Origin: an uncultured Christensenella sp.
Lineage (GTDB): Bacteria > Bacillota > Clostridia > Christensenellales > UBA1242
Reading direction: 5' to 3'
Length of the DNA: 30,712 bases
Assembly (NCBI GenBank): GCA_910584815.1
Contig: CAJUBT010000010.1
Coordinates: forward strand, 15,780-46,491
Numbering within the stretch: the stretch's first letter is position 1; the number at the start of each line of letters is the position of its first letter. Under the pieces are notes generated by a model. The model made no database searches. It worked only from the letters and a program-made list of their open reading frames with translations, and was not told the DNA's origin. This document shows positions 7,863-16,139 of the stretch, piece by piece. The translations under genes were made by a program, and so were the position numbers.

Positions 7863-8903
7863 ATGGACTCAAATATAATAAATAATGTTTTAAATGGTTT
7901 TAATAATTCAAATAATAATTTAAATAATATTAATTCCATCAATAAAGAAACAAAAAATAATATATCAAACAATAACAAAAATGATGATATGCCAACTAAT
8001 AATTTTAGTAACTTAGGTTATCCTGATAGTTTTTTAGATGAAGAAAACAATAATACCTCAAATCATTTTTCTAACAGAGAAAACCAAGCAAATAGTACCC
8101 ATAATAATTTACAAAATAGTAAGAAACCGACTAATTGGTCTAGTAATAAAGTCGGTAATAATAAAGGAAATAAAAATAACGAGAAAACCACAAATAATAA
8201 TTTAAATTATTATAATTATAATGAAAATTATTATAGAAATATTAATAATATTTACCCTGATTTTAATAATAACTTTGATGATAGCACAAATAATAATACA
8301 AAAATAAATAATTATAATAAAGGCATTTATAACAATAATTATAATTCAAACAATAATAATGAAAAGAACACAGTTAATGTAACTGATAGTTATTTTAATA
8401 ATTCTAATAATAACAATAATTTTACAAATAATGTTAACTCTATGAATAATTCTAACGACAATAACTTCTCGTTAAATAATAATTCAAATAATTTTAACCA
8501 AAATAATAGTTTTAATAACTTCAATAATGGAAACATCAATGAAAATTTTTCATCAAACAATAATGTTAACAATTCTCCATTAAATAATTTATTTAATGGT
8601 TTAAATTTGCAAAGTTTGTTGGGCGGAAGTTTAGGCGGTAATGGCAATTTACTTTCTAGCCTTGCAGGACTTTTTGGTGGGCTTGGCGGAGCTGGAGGCA
8701 CTGGTGGCAATATACTTGAAAGTTTGATTGGTGGACTTGGTGGTAATAATGGCGTAAATAATAATGGAATAATGAGTATGTTTACAAACTTATTTGGCAA
8801 AAAAGAAAATTCAACTAATGTAAAAAAGGCCACATCACAATCAACACAATCTAGCCCAATTAGCAATTTTAAAAAAGTTGATGATGTAAGTTTAGATGAA
8901 TAA
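7863..8903 (+). CDS. Asn-rich low-complexity protein with Gly/Leu-rich C-terminal segment (346 aa)
   Basis: The function is unknown. Residues 1 to about 240 are dominated by Asn with Ser, Phe, Tyr and Lys (runs such as NNYNSNNNNEKN), a prion-like composition. Residues about 243-300 switch to a Gly/Leu-rich region (SLLGGSLGGNGNLLSSLAGL, then GLFGGLGGAGGTGG and ESLIGGLGG), and a polar tail rich in Lys, Ser, Thr and Gln ends the protein. No signal peptide is seen. It is a real gene by its AAAAAGGA site, long open frame, terminator and change of codon use in the Gly-rich part, which is not explained by AT drift. Spore coat or another self-assembling structural protein is a guess. Confidence 0.8.
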   Translation: MDSNIINNVLNGFNNSNNNLNNINSINKETKNNISNNNKNDDMPTNNFSNLGYPDSFLDEENNNTSNHFSNRENQANSTHNNLQNSKKPTNWSSNKVGNNKGNKNNEKTTNNNLNYYNYNENYYRNINNIYPDFNNNFDDSTNNNTKINNYNKGIYNNNYNSNNNNEKNTVNVTDSYFNNSNNNNNFTNNVNSMNNSNDNNFSLNNNSNNFNQNNSFNNFNNGNINENFSSNNNVNNSPLNNLFNGLNLQSLLGGSLGGNGNLLSSLAGLFGGLGGAGGTGGNILESLIGGLGGNNGVNNNGIMSMFTNLFGKKENSTNVKKATSQSTQSSPISNFKKVDDVSLDE

Positions 8904-8941
8904 AAAAAATATATTAAGATTTACTACTTAATATATTTTTT
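8904..8941. terminator. Bidirectional terminator between two convergent genes
   Basis: Directly after the Asn-rich gene stop, AAAAAATATATTAAG pairs with CTTAATATATTTTTT around an eight-base loop. Tails of A on one side and T on the other let it serve both the Asn-rich gene (+) and the HTH gene (-), which ends 27 bases away. Confidence 0.8.
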
Positions 8942-8967
8942 ATTTTTAAAATTATTTTAAAATATTT

Positions 8968-9363
8968 CTATTCTTCCTCATTAAAAGATTTTATCATATC
9001 GTTTATTATTATTAAATTTTTAAAAACCACCGCGTGTTCGAATAATTTAATGTTAAGTCCTGTATACTTTTTAACTTTATCTAGCCTATAATTTAAAGTA
9101 TTTCTGTGCATAAAATTTTTTGAACTTGTAACCGATGTGTTTAGGCTATTTTCAAAAAAAGAAAAAATAGTTGACATAAGTTCTTCATCACATAAAATTT
9201 GTTGGATGTTAGTGTGGTCTATAACTTTTTTATAAGATTCATAATTTGTTTCTGAAAAACAATTTATAAGATTTTCTGGCGAAAACATTTTTAAAATTTT
9301 TTCTTCAATTGTTTCATTATCATCGAAGGTTAAGTTACATACTATAAGTTTTTTTCTTCCCAT
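8968..9363 (-). CDS. PucR/CdaR-type helix-turn-helix protein, HTH domain only (131 aa)
   Basis: The C-terminal 65 residues match the HTH_30 domain that ends PucR/CdaR regulators: LMSTIFSFFENSLNTSVTSS, then the diagnostic MHRNTLNYRLDKVKKYTGLN and a closing LFEHAVVFKNLIIIND helix. PucR and CdaR proteins normally carry this at the end of 350-550 residues with sensor domains; here only about 65 N-terminal residues precede it, with no domain I can name. It follows the ABC ATPase gene by 38 bases on the same strand, so the two are probably co-transcribed. A DNA-binding regulator is likely; its target is unknown. Confidence 0.8.
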   Translation of the reverse strand: MGRKKLIVCNLTFDDNETIEEKILKMFSPENLINCFSETNYESYKKVIDHTNIQQILCDEELMSTIFSFFENSLNTSVTSSKNFMHRNTLNYRLDKVKKYTGLNIKLFEHAVVFKNLIIINDMIKSFNEEE

Positions 9364-9401
9364 AAAATTTATCCCCTGTTATGTGTGTTTAAAAATAAAT
9401 A

Positions 9402-10253
9402 TTATTTATTATTTTTAATGTTATCTTTTTTTATATTTTTATTTTGTGTTTTTTTAGATTTTTCTGTTTTTGGTTTAGAACTTGATTTTGCATTTTTTGA
9501 TTTAGCTGTTTTATTATTCTTTTTTATTTTTACTTGCTCCTCTACCTGCTCTTCTAATAAAGAAACTTCTTTTGCTAACCTTTTCTCAAAAGTATCTTCC
9601 AAATTTTCTTCTTTAACAATAGCGCCATATTCTAAATAATAAACATTAGATGCAATTGTTTTTGCCAAAGTTAAATTGCTTGTTGAAAATAAAACAAGCG
9701 TGTTAGAATTTATAAAATATTTTTTAATTAAAGTTAATAGTTCAATAGTTTCTTGTTCTGAAAGCTCTTCAAAAATATTATCTATTAAAACTAAATCTAA
9801 CTTTCTAAAACTTAACCTTGCAATAGAAACAAGGTATTTTTGATATAAACTTAATTTATATATTTTTTGGTTAACAATTTGTTCGAGCCTAAAATCTATA
9901 ATTGCCTGATTTATTTTTTCAGTAATAACTGATTTTTCAAAGTTTCTTATGTCTAAAACATATTTTAAATTATCGTAAACAGTTTTTTTATCAAAAAAAT
10001 TTGCTTTATAAGGAATATAGCCAGCAGAAATATCTGTTTTAAAATCTATTTTATTAATTGGGATATCTTTTATGTAAACTTCACCCTTCTCTACTTTCTC
10101 TAAACCCGTAAGCACTCGAATTAAGCAAGTTTTTCCACTATCTTTTGGACCAAACAAAGCAACAACTTGCCCACGGTTTGCAGTGAGATTTATGTTGGAT
10201 AAAGCATAAAATTCTTTTGTATATTTAACAAATACATTTACAAGGTTAATCAT
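9402..10253 (-). CDS. Degenerate ABC-type ATP-binding protein with Lys-rich tail (283 aa)
   Basis: The overall ABC ATPase fold is clear and Walker A is intact (GPKDSGKT, 35-42). Several catalytic motifs are altered. The signature is LSLYQ (134-138) in place of LSGGQ. Walker B reads LVLID-Asn159, with Asn where the catalytic Glu normally sits. The switch His is Ser192 (LFSTSN for VTHD). The Q-loop position reads YIPYKANFF with no Gln. It may bind ATP but is unlikely to hydrolyse it normally. Residues 243-283 are a Lys/Asn/Ser-rich disordered tail. No membrane permease gene is adjacent. A sensory or structural role, with the downstream HTH protein, is inference. Confidence 0.8.
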   Translation of the reverse strand: MINLVNVFVKYTKEFYALSNINLTANRGQVVALFGPKDSGKTCLIRVLTGLEKVEKGEVYIKDIPINKIDFKTDISAGYIPYKANFFDKKTVYDNLKYVLDIRNFEKSVITEKINQAIIDFRLEQIVNQKIYKLSLYQKYLVSIARLSFRKLDLVLIDNIFEELSEQETIELLTLIKKYFINSNTLVLFSTSNLTLAKTIASNVYYLEYGAIVKEENLEDTFEKRLAKEVSLLEEQVEEQVKIKKNNKTAKSKNAKSSSKPKTEKSKKTQNKNIKKDNIKNNK

Positions 10254-10370
10254 ATTTTTATTTTATAATATCTTTATAAAAAACACAAACTAAAAATCCA
10301 GTTTTAAAAAAATATTTTTTTAATGTATAAATAAAAAATTATAAATTTACAAACTTTTAACTTAAATTAA

Positions 10371-10399
10371 ATGACTTATGTTTTTTATGGTGTTATAAT
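10371..10399 (+). promoter_or_regulatory. Probable sigma-A promoter for the alpha-oxoamine synthase gene
   Basis: TATAAT (10394-10399) is preceded by a 17-base spacer and ATGACT (10371-10376), four of six matches to TTGACA. It lies 57 bases upstream of the start, leaving a short leader that ends in AAGGAGA. Confidence 0.55.
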
Positions 10400-10455
10400 T
10401 ATTGAGATATGTTTTTTTATAAAACAATATTTTTCGTTTATTTAAGGAGATTTTT

Positions 10456-11643
10456 ATGGATTTATTTGATAAATGCAAAGACTTTAAACTAGCTGATATG
10501 TTAATTGAAAAAGGTATTTACCCTTACTTTCACGCTCTTGAAACAAAACAAGACACAGAAGTTGTAATGGAAGGCATAAATGAAATTATGCTTGGCTCTA
10601 ATAACTATTTAGGCTTAACCATTCATCCTGAAGTTATTGAAGCTGGAAAAGAAGCAATTTTAAAATATGGCTCTGGATGCTCTGGTTCAAGATTTTTAAA
10701 TGGCACAACAAAATTACATTTAGAACTTGAAAAGGAACTAGCCGAATTTTTACATAAAGAAGAATGTGTAACCTTCAGTACAGGCTTCCAAAGCAATTTG
10801 GGAATTATAAGTGCTATTTGTGGTAGAAATGACTACATAATTGGTGACAAAGAAAATCACGCAAGCATTTACGATGGTTGCAGGCTAAGTTATGCCAAAT
10901 TGCTTAGATATGAACACAATGATATGACCGACCTTGAAAGACAATTAAAGGCTGTTCCAGAAGATGCTGGAAAACTTATTGTTACAGATGGTGTTTTTAG
11001 TATGGGTGGAGACTTATGCAATCTACCTGAAATTGTTAAACTAGCAAAAAAATATAATGCTAGAGTTATGATTGATGATGCACACGGATTTGGCGTTATT
11101 GGTGAAGGCGGAAGAGGAACTGCTTCTCACTTTGGTTTAGAAAATGAAGTTGACATTATTATGGGAACTTTTTCAAAGAGTCTTGCCTCTCTTGGTGGCT
11201 ATATGGTTGCAAATAGAACTGTTTGCAACTATGTAAGACACAATTCTCGCCCATTTATTTTTGCAGCATCTATTACTCCAGCAAGTGTGCAATGTGCAAG
11301 AAAAGCACTTGAAATTTTAAAACGCGAACCTGACAGACCTAAAAAATTGATGGAGATTGCTGATTATGCCAGAAAAAAATTAAAAGAAAAAGGCGTTGAT
11401 ATAAGAGATTCCTTTGCACCAATTATTCCAATTAACACTTATGATAATGAAATTACCTTTGTTGCTTGCAAAAAATTATTTGATAAAGGCGTTTATGTAA
11501 ATTCTGTTATCTCTCCTGCTGTGCCAGTTGGGCAAGCTATTATTAGAACAAGTTATATGGCAACATTAACAAAAGAACAAATTGACAAGGCTACAGACAT
11601 AATAGCTGAAGTTATGAAAGAATTAAACCTTTTAAAAAAGTAA
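10456..11643 (+). CDS. Alpha-oxoamine synthase, serine palmitoyltransferase-like (395 aa)
   Basis: A PLP enzyme that condenses an amino acid with an acyl-CoA. Visible residues are His135 (ENHAS), Asp207 and His210 (MIDDAHGFGV), and the PLP lysine Lys241 in MGTFSKSLASLGGYM. The N-terminal GIYPYFHALETKQDTEV and GSNNYLGLT, the YGSGCSGSRFLNGT loop, RNDYIIGDKENHASI, VDIIMGTFSKSLAS and C-terminal ISPAVPVGQAIIR closely follow Bacteroidetes serine palmitoyltransferase. Kbl and BioF instead have a GKA(L/F)G-type lysine motif. The gene is monocistronic with its own promoter and terminators, with no bio, tdh or lipid gene adjacent. I am sure of the superfamily, moderately sure of the SPT-like subgroup, and the physiological product is unknown. 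Confidence 0.9.
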   Translation: MDLFDKCKDFKLADMLIEKGIYPYFHALETKQDTEVVMEGINEIMLGSNNYLGLTIHPEVIEAGKEAILKYGSGCSGSRFLNGTTKLHLELEKELAEFLHKEECVTFSTGFQSNLGIISAICGRNDYIIGDKENHASIYDGCRLSYAKLLRYEHNDMTDLERQLKAVPEDAGKLIVTDGVFSMGGDLCNLPEIVKLAKKYNARVMIDDAHGFGVIGEGGRGTASHFGLENEVDIIMGTFSKSLASLGGYMVANRTVCNYVRHNSRPFIFAASITPASVQCARKALEILKREPDRPKKLMEIADYARKKLKEKGVDIRDSFAPIIPINTYDNEITFVACKKLFDKGVYVNSVISPAVPVGQAIIRTSYMATLTKEQIDKATDIIAEVMKELNLLKK

Positions 11644-11666
11644 TAAACTTTTAAAATTTACAAAAA

Positions 11667-11704
11667 AAAGAAATCTAAGAAATATTTTTAGATTTTCTTT
11701 TTTT
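11667..11704 (+). terminator. Terminator of the alpha-oxoamine synthase gene
   Basis: AAATCTAA and TTAGATTT pair, extended by AAAG/CTTT past a one-base bulge, followed by a run of T residues, 24 bases after the stop codon. Confidence 0.75.
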
Positions 11705-11774
11705 ATTATAAATATTTTTATATCTCTACGAAAGAAGAAAACTTAAAACATATTTATTTAAAATTTATAAAAAC

Positions 11775-11802
11775 AAAAAGTCCCATTTTATTGGGACTTT
11801 TT
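11775..11802. terminator. Second, bidirectional terminator between convergent genes
   Basis: AAAAAGTCCCA and TGGGACTTTTT form an 11-bp stem with a six-base loop and A/T tails on both sides. It sits between the oxoamine synthase gene (+) and the hibernation factor gene (-, ending at 11905) and can stop either transcript. Confidence 0.85.
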
Positions 11803-11904
11803 TATTTTAAGTCTTATTTTTTTAATTTAAAAAATTTTAACAAATAATAAATTTTTTATGCGAAAAATTTAAATAAATAATAATATTTTATCTTTCAATT
11901 TTAA

Positions 11905-12432
11905 TTAAAATATTGCTTCAATTAAACCAAAGTTATTGTCTAACCTTTTATAAAGTATATTTACTCTGCCTGTTTCTCTGTTCAGGAAAACATAAAAATT
12001 ATTATCGATTGTGTCTAGGAACACTTTAGCATCTTCAACCGAAATTGGTTCCAATTCAAAAGTTTTCTTTTTAACAACATCTGCTTTTTTGAATACTGGA
12101 GTTTCATCAAAGAATAAATAATCTTTATTTAAAGAATCTTTTTTAAGGCGTGTAAAGAATTTATCACCATATTTAACAATTTGTCTTTCTACTTTTGGAA
12201 GTGCAAGGTCGATGTTTTCATACATATTATCGCTAGAGACTTCTGCTCTGTAGAATAAGCCTTTGCTTCTAACAGTAAGTTCTAATTTATTTAAGTTGCC
12301 ATCTGTTTTGCAATTTACTTTTGCAATGGCATCATCATTAAAGTATTTATCAAGTTTTCCAACTTTTTTTTCTATAATATCTTTTAATTTATCGGATACT
12401 ACATAATTTTTTGAGGTTATTTCAATTTTCAT
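11905..12432 (-). CDS. hpf: Long-form ribosome hibernation promoting factor (175 aa)
   Basis: Binds and dimerises 70S ribosomes into inactive 100S particles in stationary phase. The N-terminal S30AE/YfiA domain runs from MKIEITSKNYVVSDKLKDII through LDKYFND, LELTVRSKGLFYRAEVSSDN and YENIDLALPKVERQIVKY. A charged linker follows, then the C-terminal dimerisation domain, EPISVEDAKVFLDTIDNNFY, FLNRETGRVNILYKR and DNNFGLIE, which defines the long form. The start ATG at 12432 follows AAAAAGGAGATAGTT and matches the family; an in-frame ATG further upstream would add 18 unrelated residues. Confidence 0.96.
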   Translation of the reverse strand: MKIEITSKNYVVSDKLKDIIEKKVGKLDKYFNDDAIAKVNCKTDGNLNKLELTVRSKGLFYRAEVSSDNMYENIDLALPKVERQIVKYGDKFFTRLKKDSLNKDYLFFDETPVFKKADVVKKKTFELEPISVEDAKVFLDTIDNNFYVFLNRETGRVNILYKRLDNNFGLIEAIF

Positions 12433-12842
12433 AACTATCTCCTTTTTAACTACTTTTAGTTTAACAAATATATTAAATAAACACAAATAATTTTGTTTAG
12501 TTTACATATTTTGTTTTTAGTTTTTTATTTAAAGATTGTTGTTAGAAGTTTATTCTTTTGTTAATAAAAGTTTGTTTGGTTACCATTAAATTTATATAGC
12601 TAAATTATCTTTTTTTTATATTAAACTTATTTATTAAAAAATTTAAATAAAAATATATGTGCAAAATTAAATTTATATTGTTTTATTAAGTTATATAATG
12701 TTATTATTTTTATTTACTAAAATAGTTGTAAATTTAATTTTAAATATTTTTATATTACTTAAAATTATTTTCAAAACATAAAATTTATATTAGTAGAAAA
12801 TTAAGAATAAAAACACTACAAAAATTTTAAATTAATTTAACT
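12433..12842. other. AT-rich intergenic DNA between clpC and hpf
   Basis: About 410 bases with no coding signal on either strand. Apart from the hpf ribosome-binding site next to 12432 I see no convincing hairpin terminator for clpC, which ends at 12843, and no promoter I would defend. Transcription of clpC may read into hpf or end by another mechanism. Confidence 0.5.
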
Positions 12843-15308
12843 TTATGGTTGTTCGGTGAAATTTAAACCATTATCAGCAACATTAACAATAACATTCTTA
12901 CCAGTAATTTCTCCTGCTAAAATTTTATCGGTAAGTTTATCTTCTATTTCTTGTTGAATTAAGCGTTTTAAAGGTCTTGCACCATATTCGGCAGAAGTTC
13001 CTTTTTCTACAATAAATCTTAATGCACTTTCAGTGAATTTTAAACTTATATCTTTTTCTTTTAAGCGTTTGTTTAAGTTATTAAGCATAATTTTAGTAAT
13101 TCCTGTTAGGTCTTCTTGGCTAAGGCTATGGAACACAGTTATTATATCTATTCTATTAATAAATTCTGGTTTAAATTTTCTGCGTACTGCGTTCATTATA
13201 ACTTCTTTCATTTGTTCGTATTCTGGGTTATCGGCAGTAAAGTTATTGTTACCAAAACCTAATTGACTAGAATGTGTGTTTAGTTCGCTAACCCCACAGT
13301 TACTTGTCATAATAATTATTGTATTTTTAAAGTTTACAGTTCTTCCGTGACTATCGGTTAGTCTGCCATCATCAAGCACTTGCAATAAGATGTTAAATAC
13401 ATCTGGATGTGCTTTTTCTATTTCGTCGAACAAAACAACAGAGTAAGGCTTTCTTCTAACCTGTTCGGTTAATTGCCCTCCATCATCGTGCCCTATATAT
13501 CCTGGAGGAGCACCAATTAGTTTAGATACGGAATAACTTTCCATATATTCACTCATATCTAGTCTAATTATATTATTTTCGCTATCAAACATTGCTTCTG
13601 CTAAGGCCTTGCATAGTTCTGTTTTACCAACACCAGTTTGACCTAAGAATAAGAAAGAACCTATTGGACGTTTACTATCTTGCAAACCAACTCTTGAACG
13701 CCTTATTGCCTTTGATACAGCATTAACTGCTTCTTCTTGTCCAACAACTCTTTTATGCAAAACTTCTTCAAGTTTAATAAGTTTTTCTTTTTCGCTTTCT
13801 GTTATTTTTGCTACAGGTATACCAGTCCATCGAGCAATAACTTCTGCTATGTCTTTTTCTACAATCATAGGTTCACTTTTTGGTTTAGAAAGATTATATT
13901 TATCTTGCTCTTTTTTTAGTTCGGCATACATTGTGTTAAGGTCGTTTGCTAATTTGGTTGATTTTTCGTAGTTATGTTGAACAAGGGCTTCTTGATAGTT
14001 TCTGTGGATTTCTTTAAATTTATCTTGCATATCTTGCAATTGTTTTGGCTCTATTGTTCCGCTTACTCTTGCCCTGCTGCTTGCTTCATCTATTAAATCT
14101 ATTGCTTTGTCTGGCAAACTTCTATCCATAATATAACGGTCGCTTAATTTTGCTGCAGCCACTATTGCTTCATCAGTTATTTGAATTTTATGGAAAGCCT
14201 CGTAGCTATCTTTTAAACCACGCAAAATTAAAATTGTTTCTTCAACACTTGGTGGATTTACCATAATAGGTTGAAATCGGCGTTCTAGAGCTTTATCTTT
14301 TTCTATAAATTTGCGATATTCATCGGTTGTTGTTGCACCTATTGTTTGCAATTCTCCTCTTGCAAGGTATGGTTTTAGCATATCACTTGGATTAATATCT
14401 CCCTTTTCGCTGCCTGCCATTGCAAGAGTGTGAATTTCATCTATAAACACTATTATGTTTTTATCTTTTGTTATAATTTCTATGGCATCTTTTAAGCGCT
14501 GTTCAAGTTCCCCTCTAAACTTTGTGCCTGCCATAAGAGAGCCCATATCAAGAGAGTAAATTATTTTATTGTTTAATATTTGTGGAACTCTGCCTTTAAC
14601 AATTGCTTGTGCAAGACCTTCTACAACTGCAGTTTTACCAACGCCTGCTTCACCAATTAAAATTGGGTTGTTTTTTGTTTTTCGGCATAAAATTTCAATT
14701 AATCTTTCAATTTCATTGTCTCTACCAATAATTGGGTCCATTTTACCTTGGCGGGCTTTTAAAGTAACATCATAGCCAAATTCTAACAAACTTTCTGGAA
14801 GAGGGCTTTTATCTCCTGTTTGGTTATCTTCCACTGTTTTATAACTTGTGTTTGCTTCATCTATATTTGCATTTTTAAGTTCATCATAAATTCTATCTCT
14901 TAAATTTAAGATGTCAACATTAAAGTAACTGCTTAAAAGTTTAACAGCAAAACAATCTTCATTATATAAAATTGCAGTTAAAAAGTGTTCTGCACTTAAA
15001 AAGTTATGGCTTAATTTAAATGCAATGTTGGAAGCTGTTACTAAAATATTTTTACTTCTTGGAGTTAGTTCTAATTTATTTGATTCTAACGATGGGTTAT
15101 AACCTGCTTGCCCCATTTTTTCTACTAATTTTTCTTTTGTTACATTTAAATCTTTTAACATTCTGCAAGCAAGAGATGATGAAACAGACAAAATACCATA
15201 TAGCAAATGTTCGCTATCTATTTGGTTACCTTTCATTTTTTTTGTTATTTCACCTGCGTAATTTAGCACCTTTTGGGCACTATCTGAAAATTTAATAAAA
15301 TTATTCAT
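12843..15308 (-). CDS. clpC: ClpC, AAA+ unfoldase of the Clp protease (821 aa)
   Basis: Hsp100 unfoldase that feeds proteins to ClpP. Two N-terminal Clp_N repeats (residues about 1-145) lead to AAA domain 1 with Walker A GEAGVGKT and Walker B VFIDEIHTL. A middle coiled-coil segment (about 405-480; DKFKEIHRNYQEALVQHNYE) marks ClpC and ClpB types and has the short ClpC length. AAA domain 2 has GQTGVGKTE and VVLFDEIEKAHPDVF. The LGF tripeptide in SSQLGFGNN is the expected ClpP-docking loop. It starts eight bases inside the ctsR gene with an AGAGGT site, so it is co-translated with its repressor. No clpP is in the window. Confidence 0.97.
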   Translation of the reverse strand: MNNFIKFSDSAQKVLNYAGEITKKMKGNQIDSEHLLYGILSVSSSLACRMLKDLNVTKEKLVEKMGQAGYNPSLESNKLELTPRSKNILVTASNIAFKLSHNFLSAEHFLTAILYNEDCFAVKLLSSYFNVDILNLRDRIYDELKNANIDEANTSYKTVEDNQTGDKSPLPESLLEFGYDVTLKARQGKMDPIIGRDNEIERLIEILCRKTKNNPILIGEAGVGKTAVVEGLAQAIVKGRVPQILNNKIIYSLDMGSLMAGTKFRGELEQRLKDAIEIITKDKNIIVFIDEIHTLAMAGSEKGDINPSDMLKPYLARGELQTIGATTTDEYRKFIEKDKALERRFQPIMVNPPSVEETILILRGLKDSYEAFHKIQITDEAIVAAAKLSDRYIMDRSLPDKAIDLIDEASSRARVSGTIEPKQLQDMQDKFKEIHRNYQEALVQHNYEKSTKLANDLNTMYAELKKEQDKYNLSKPKSEPMIVEKDIAEVIARWTGIPVAKITESEKEKLIKLEEVLHKRVVGQEEAVNAVSKAIRRSRVGLQDSKRPIGSFLFLGQTGVGKTELCKALAEAMFDSENNIIRLDMSEYMESYSVSKLIGAPPGYIGHDDGGQLTEQVRRKPYSVVLFDEIEKAHPDVFNILLQVLDDGRLTDSHGRTVNFKNTIIIMTSNCGVSELNTHSSQLGFGNNNFTADNPEYEQMKEVIMNAVRRKFKPEFINRIDIITVFHSLSQEDLTGITKIMLNNLNKRLKEKDISLKFTESALRFIVEKGTSAEYGARPLKRLIQQEIEDKLTDKILAGEITGKNVIVNVADNGLNFTEQP

Positions 15309-15768
15309 TGTCTTTACCTCTTTTTACGTTAATTAAAAAACTTTTTAATATATTACTTCTTAAACTGCCTTCTAATTTAAATGGGTTAGAAAGAGCTTTA
15401 TCGGTTATTGCATAACTTATTAAGGTTGCTTGTTCGGAAGTAAGAAAAGCTTTGCTAACTAAATCTTCCAATAAATATAAGGAATCTTTATAACTTATTT
15501 CTCTACTTAAGTTTTCTTCTATAACTTTATATAAATAATGATTGTCAAAATCCTTTAATTTAACAAGTTTTATGAAACCGCCTCCACCCCGTTGGCTTTG
15601 AATTATATATCCCCTATTTAAATTAAACCGAGTTGTTAAAACATAGTTAATTTGGCTAGGTGCACACTTAAAATAATCGGCAAGTTCGTTACGAGAAAGA
15701 TTTATATCATCGGCATTCCCCATTGATGAAAGAATGAAACTTTCTATAATATCACTTACATTTGCCAT
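15301..15768 (-). CDS. ctsR: CtsR, class III heat-shock repressor (155 aa)
   Basis: Dimeric repressor of clp genes. The N-terminal winged HTH is visible (SDIIESFILSS, ELADYFKCAPSQINYVLTTR, FNLNRGYIIQSQ) with the glycine-rich, heat-sensing wing RGGGGFIKL. The C-terminal dimer domain includes YKDSLYLLEDLVSKAFLTSE. Length equals Bacillus CtsR. It heads a two-gene operon with clpC and has a CtsR box over its own promoter, so it is autoregulated. The mcsA and mcsB genes that usually separate ctsR from clpC are absent. Confidence 0.96.
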   Translation of the reverse strand: MANVSDIIESFILSSMGNADDINLSRNELADYFKCAPSQINYVLTTRFNLNRGYIIQSQRGGGGFIKLVKLKDFDNHYLYKVIEENLSREISYKDSLYLLEDLVSKAFLTSEQATLISYAITDKALSNPFKLEGSLRSNILKSFLINVKRGKDNE

Positions 15769-15792
15769 AACAAAAACTCCTTTTAATAAAAG

Positions 15793-15809
15793 TTTGACTA
15801 TCTTTGACC
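15793..15809 (-). promoter_or_regulatory. CtsR operator
   Basis: On the reverse strand the site reads GGTCAAAGATAGTCAAA, an exact match to the CtsR heptad repeat RGTCAAA-NAN-RGTCAAA. It lies immediately downstream of the -10 at 15815-15820, covering the probable transcription start, and 25 bases upstream of the ctsR start codon. Confidence 0.92.
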
Positions 15810-15814
15810 TTTAT

Positions 15815-15843
15815 ATCATAAATCAATTTTTTTTATGTGTCAA
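15815..15843 (-). promoter_or_regulatory. Sigma-A promoter of ctsR-clpC
   Basis: The -35 TTGACA (15838-15843) is perfect, the spacer is exactly 17 bases, and the -10 is TATGAT (15815-15820, five of six). Together with the adjacent CtsR box this is the standard heat-inducible arrangement. Confidence 0.88.
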
Positions 15844-16106
15844 CTTTATTTTATATATTTTTAAATTGTTTTTTAAAAAACTTTTTTTGTTTAAAAAGTA
15901 AAAAATTTAGTTTTATACTCTATAAAACATTTGATAATATTACATTTTTTATTAGATACTATTCTCTAATCATTATTTTTATTTGATATATAAACATTTA
16001 TTTGTTTTAAAATTATTTCTAAAAAGTTAAAAAGATTGTACTATTATTAAATTCTATAAATAAATTTTAAAGTTTAGAACTTTAGTTGAAAATACAAATT
16101 TTGGAT

Positions 16107-16135
16107 TTGACAAGTTTAAATTTAATTACTATAAT
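16107..16135 (+). promoter_or_regulatory. Consensus sigma-A promoter of dinB
   Basis: TTGACA (16107-16112), a 17-base spacer and TATAAT (16130-16135): both hexamers are perfect. The predicted start falls in or beside the LexA-like box at 16140-16151, so a very strong promoter is paired with repression. Confidence 0.88.
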
Positions 16136-16139
16136 TATT

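Noticed and set aside
7863..8580. Many near-identical AATAAT-type repeats, considered as a CRISPR or satellite array
   Set aside because: They are codon repeats for Asn within one open frame, with no constant repeat-spacer period.
8390..8866. Pro/Leu-rich open frame opposite the Asn-rich gene
   Set aside because: A mirror of Asn and Gly codons on the other strand; no ribosome-binding site, and the + strand frame has all the gene signals.
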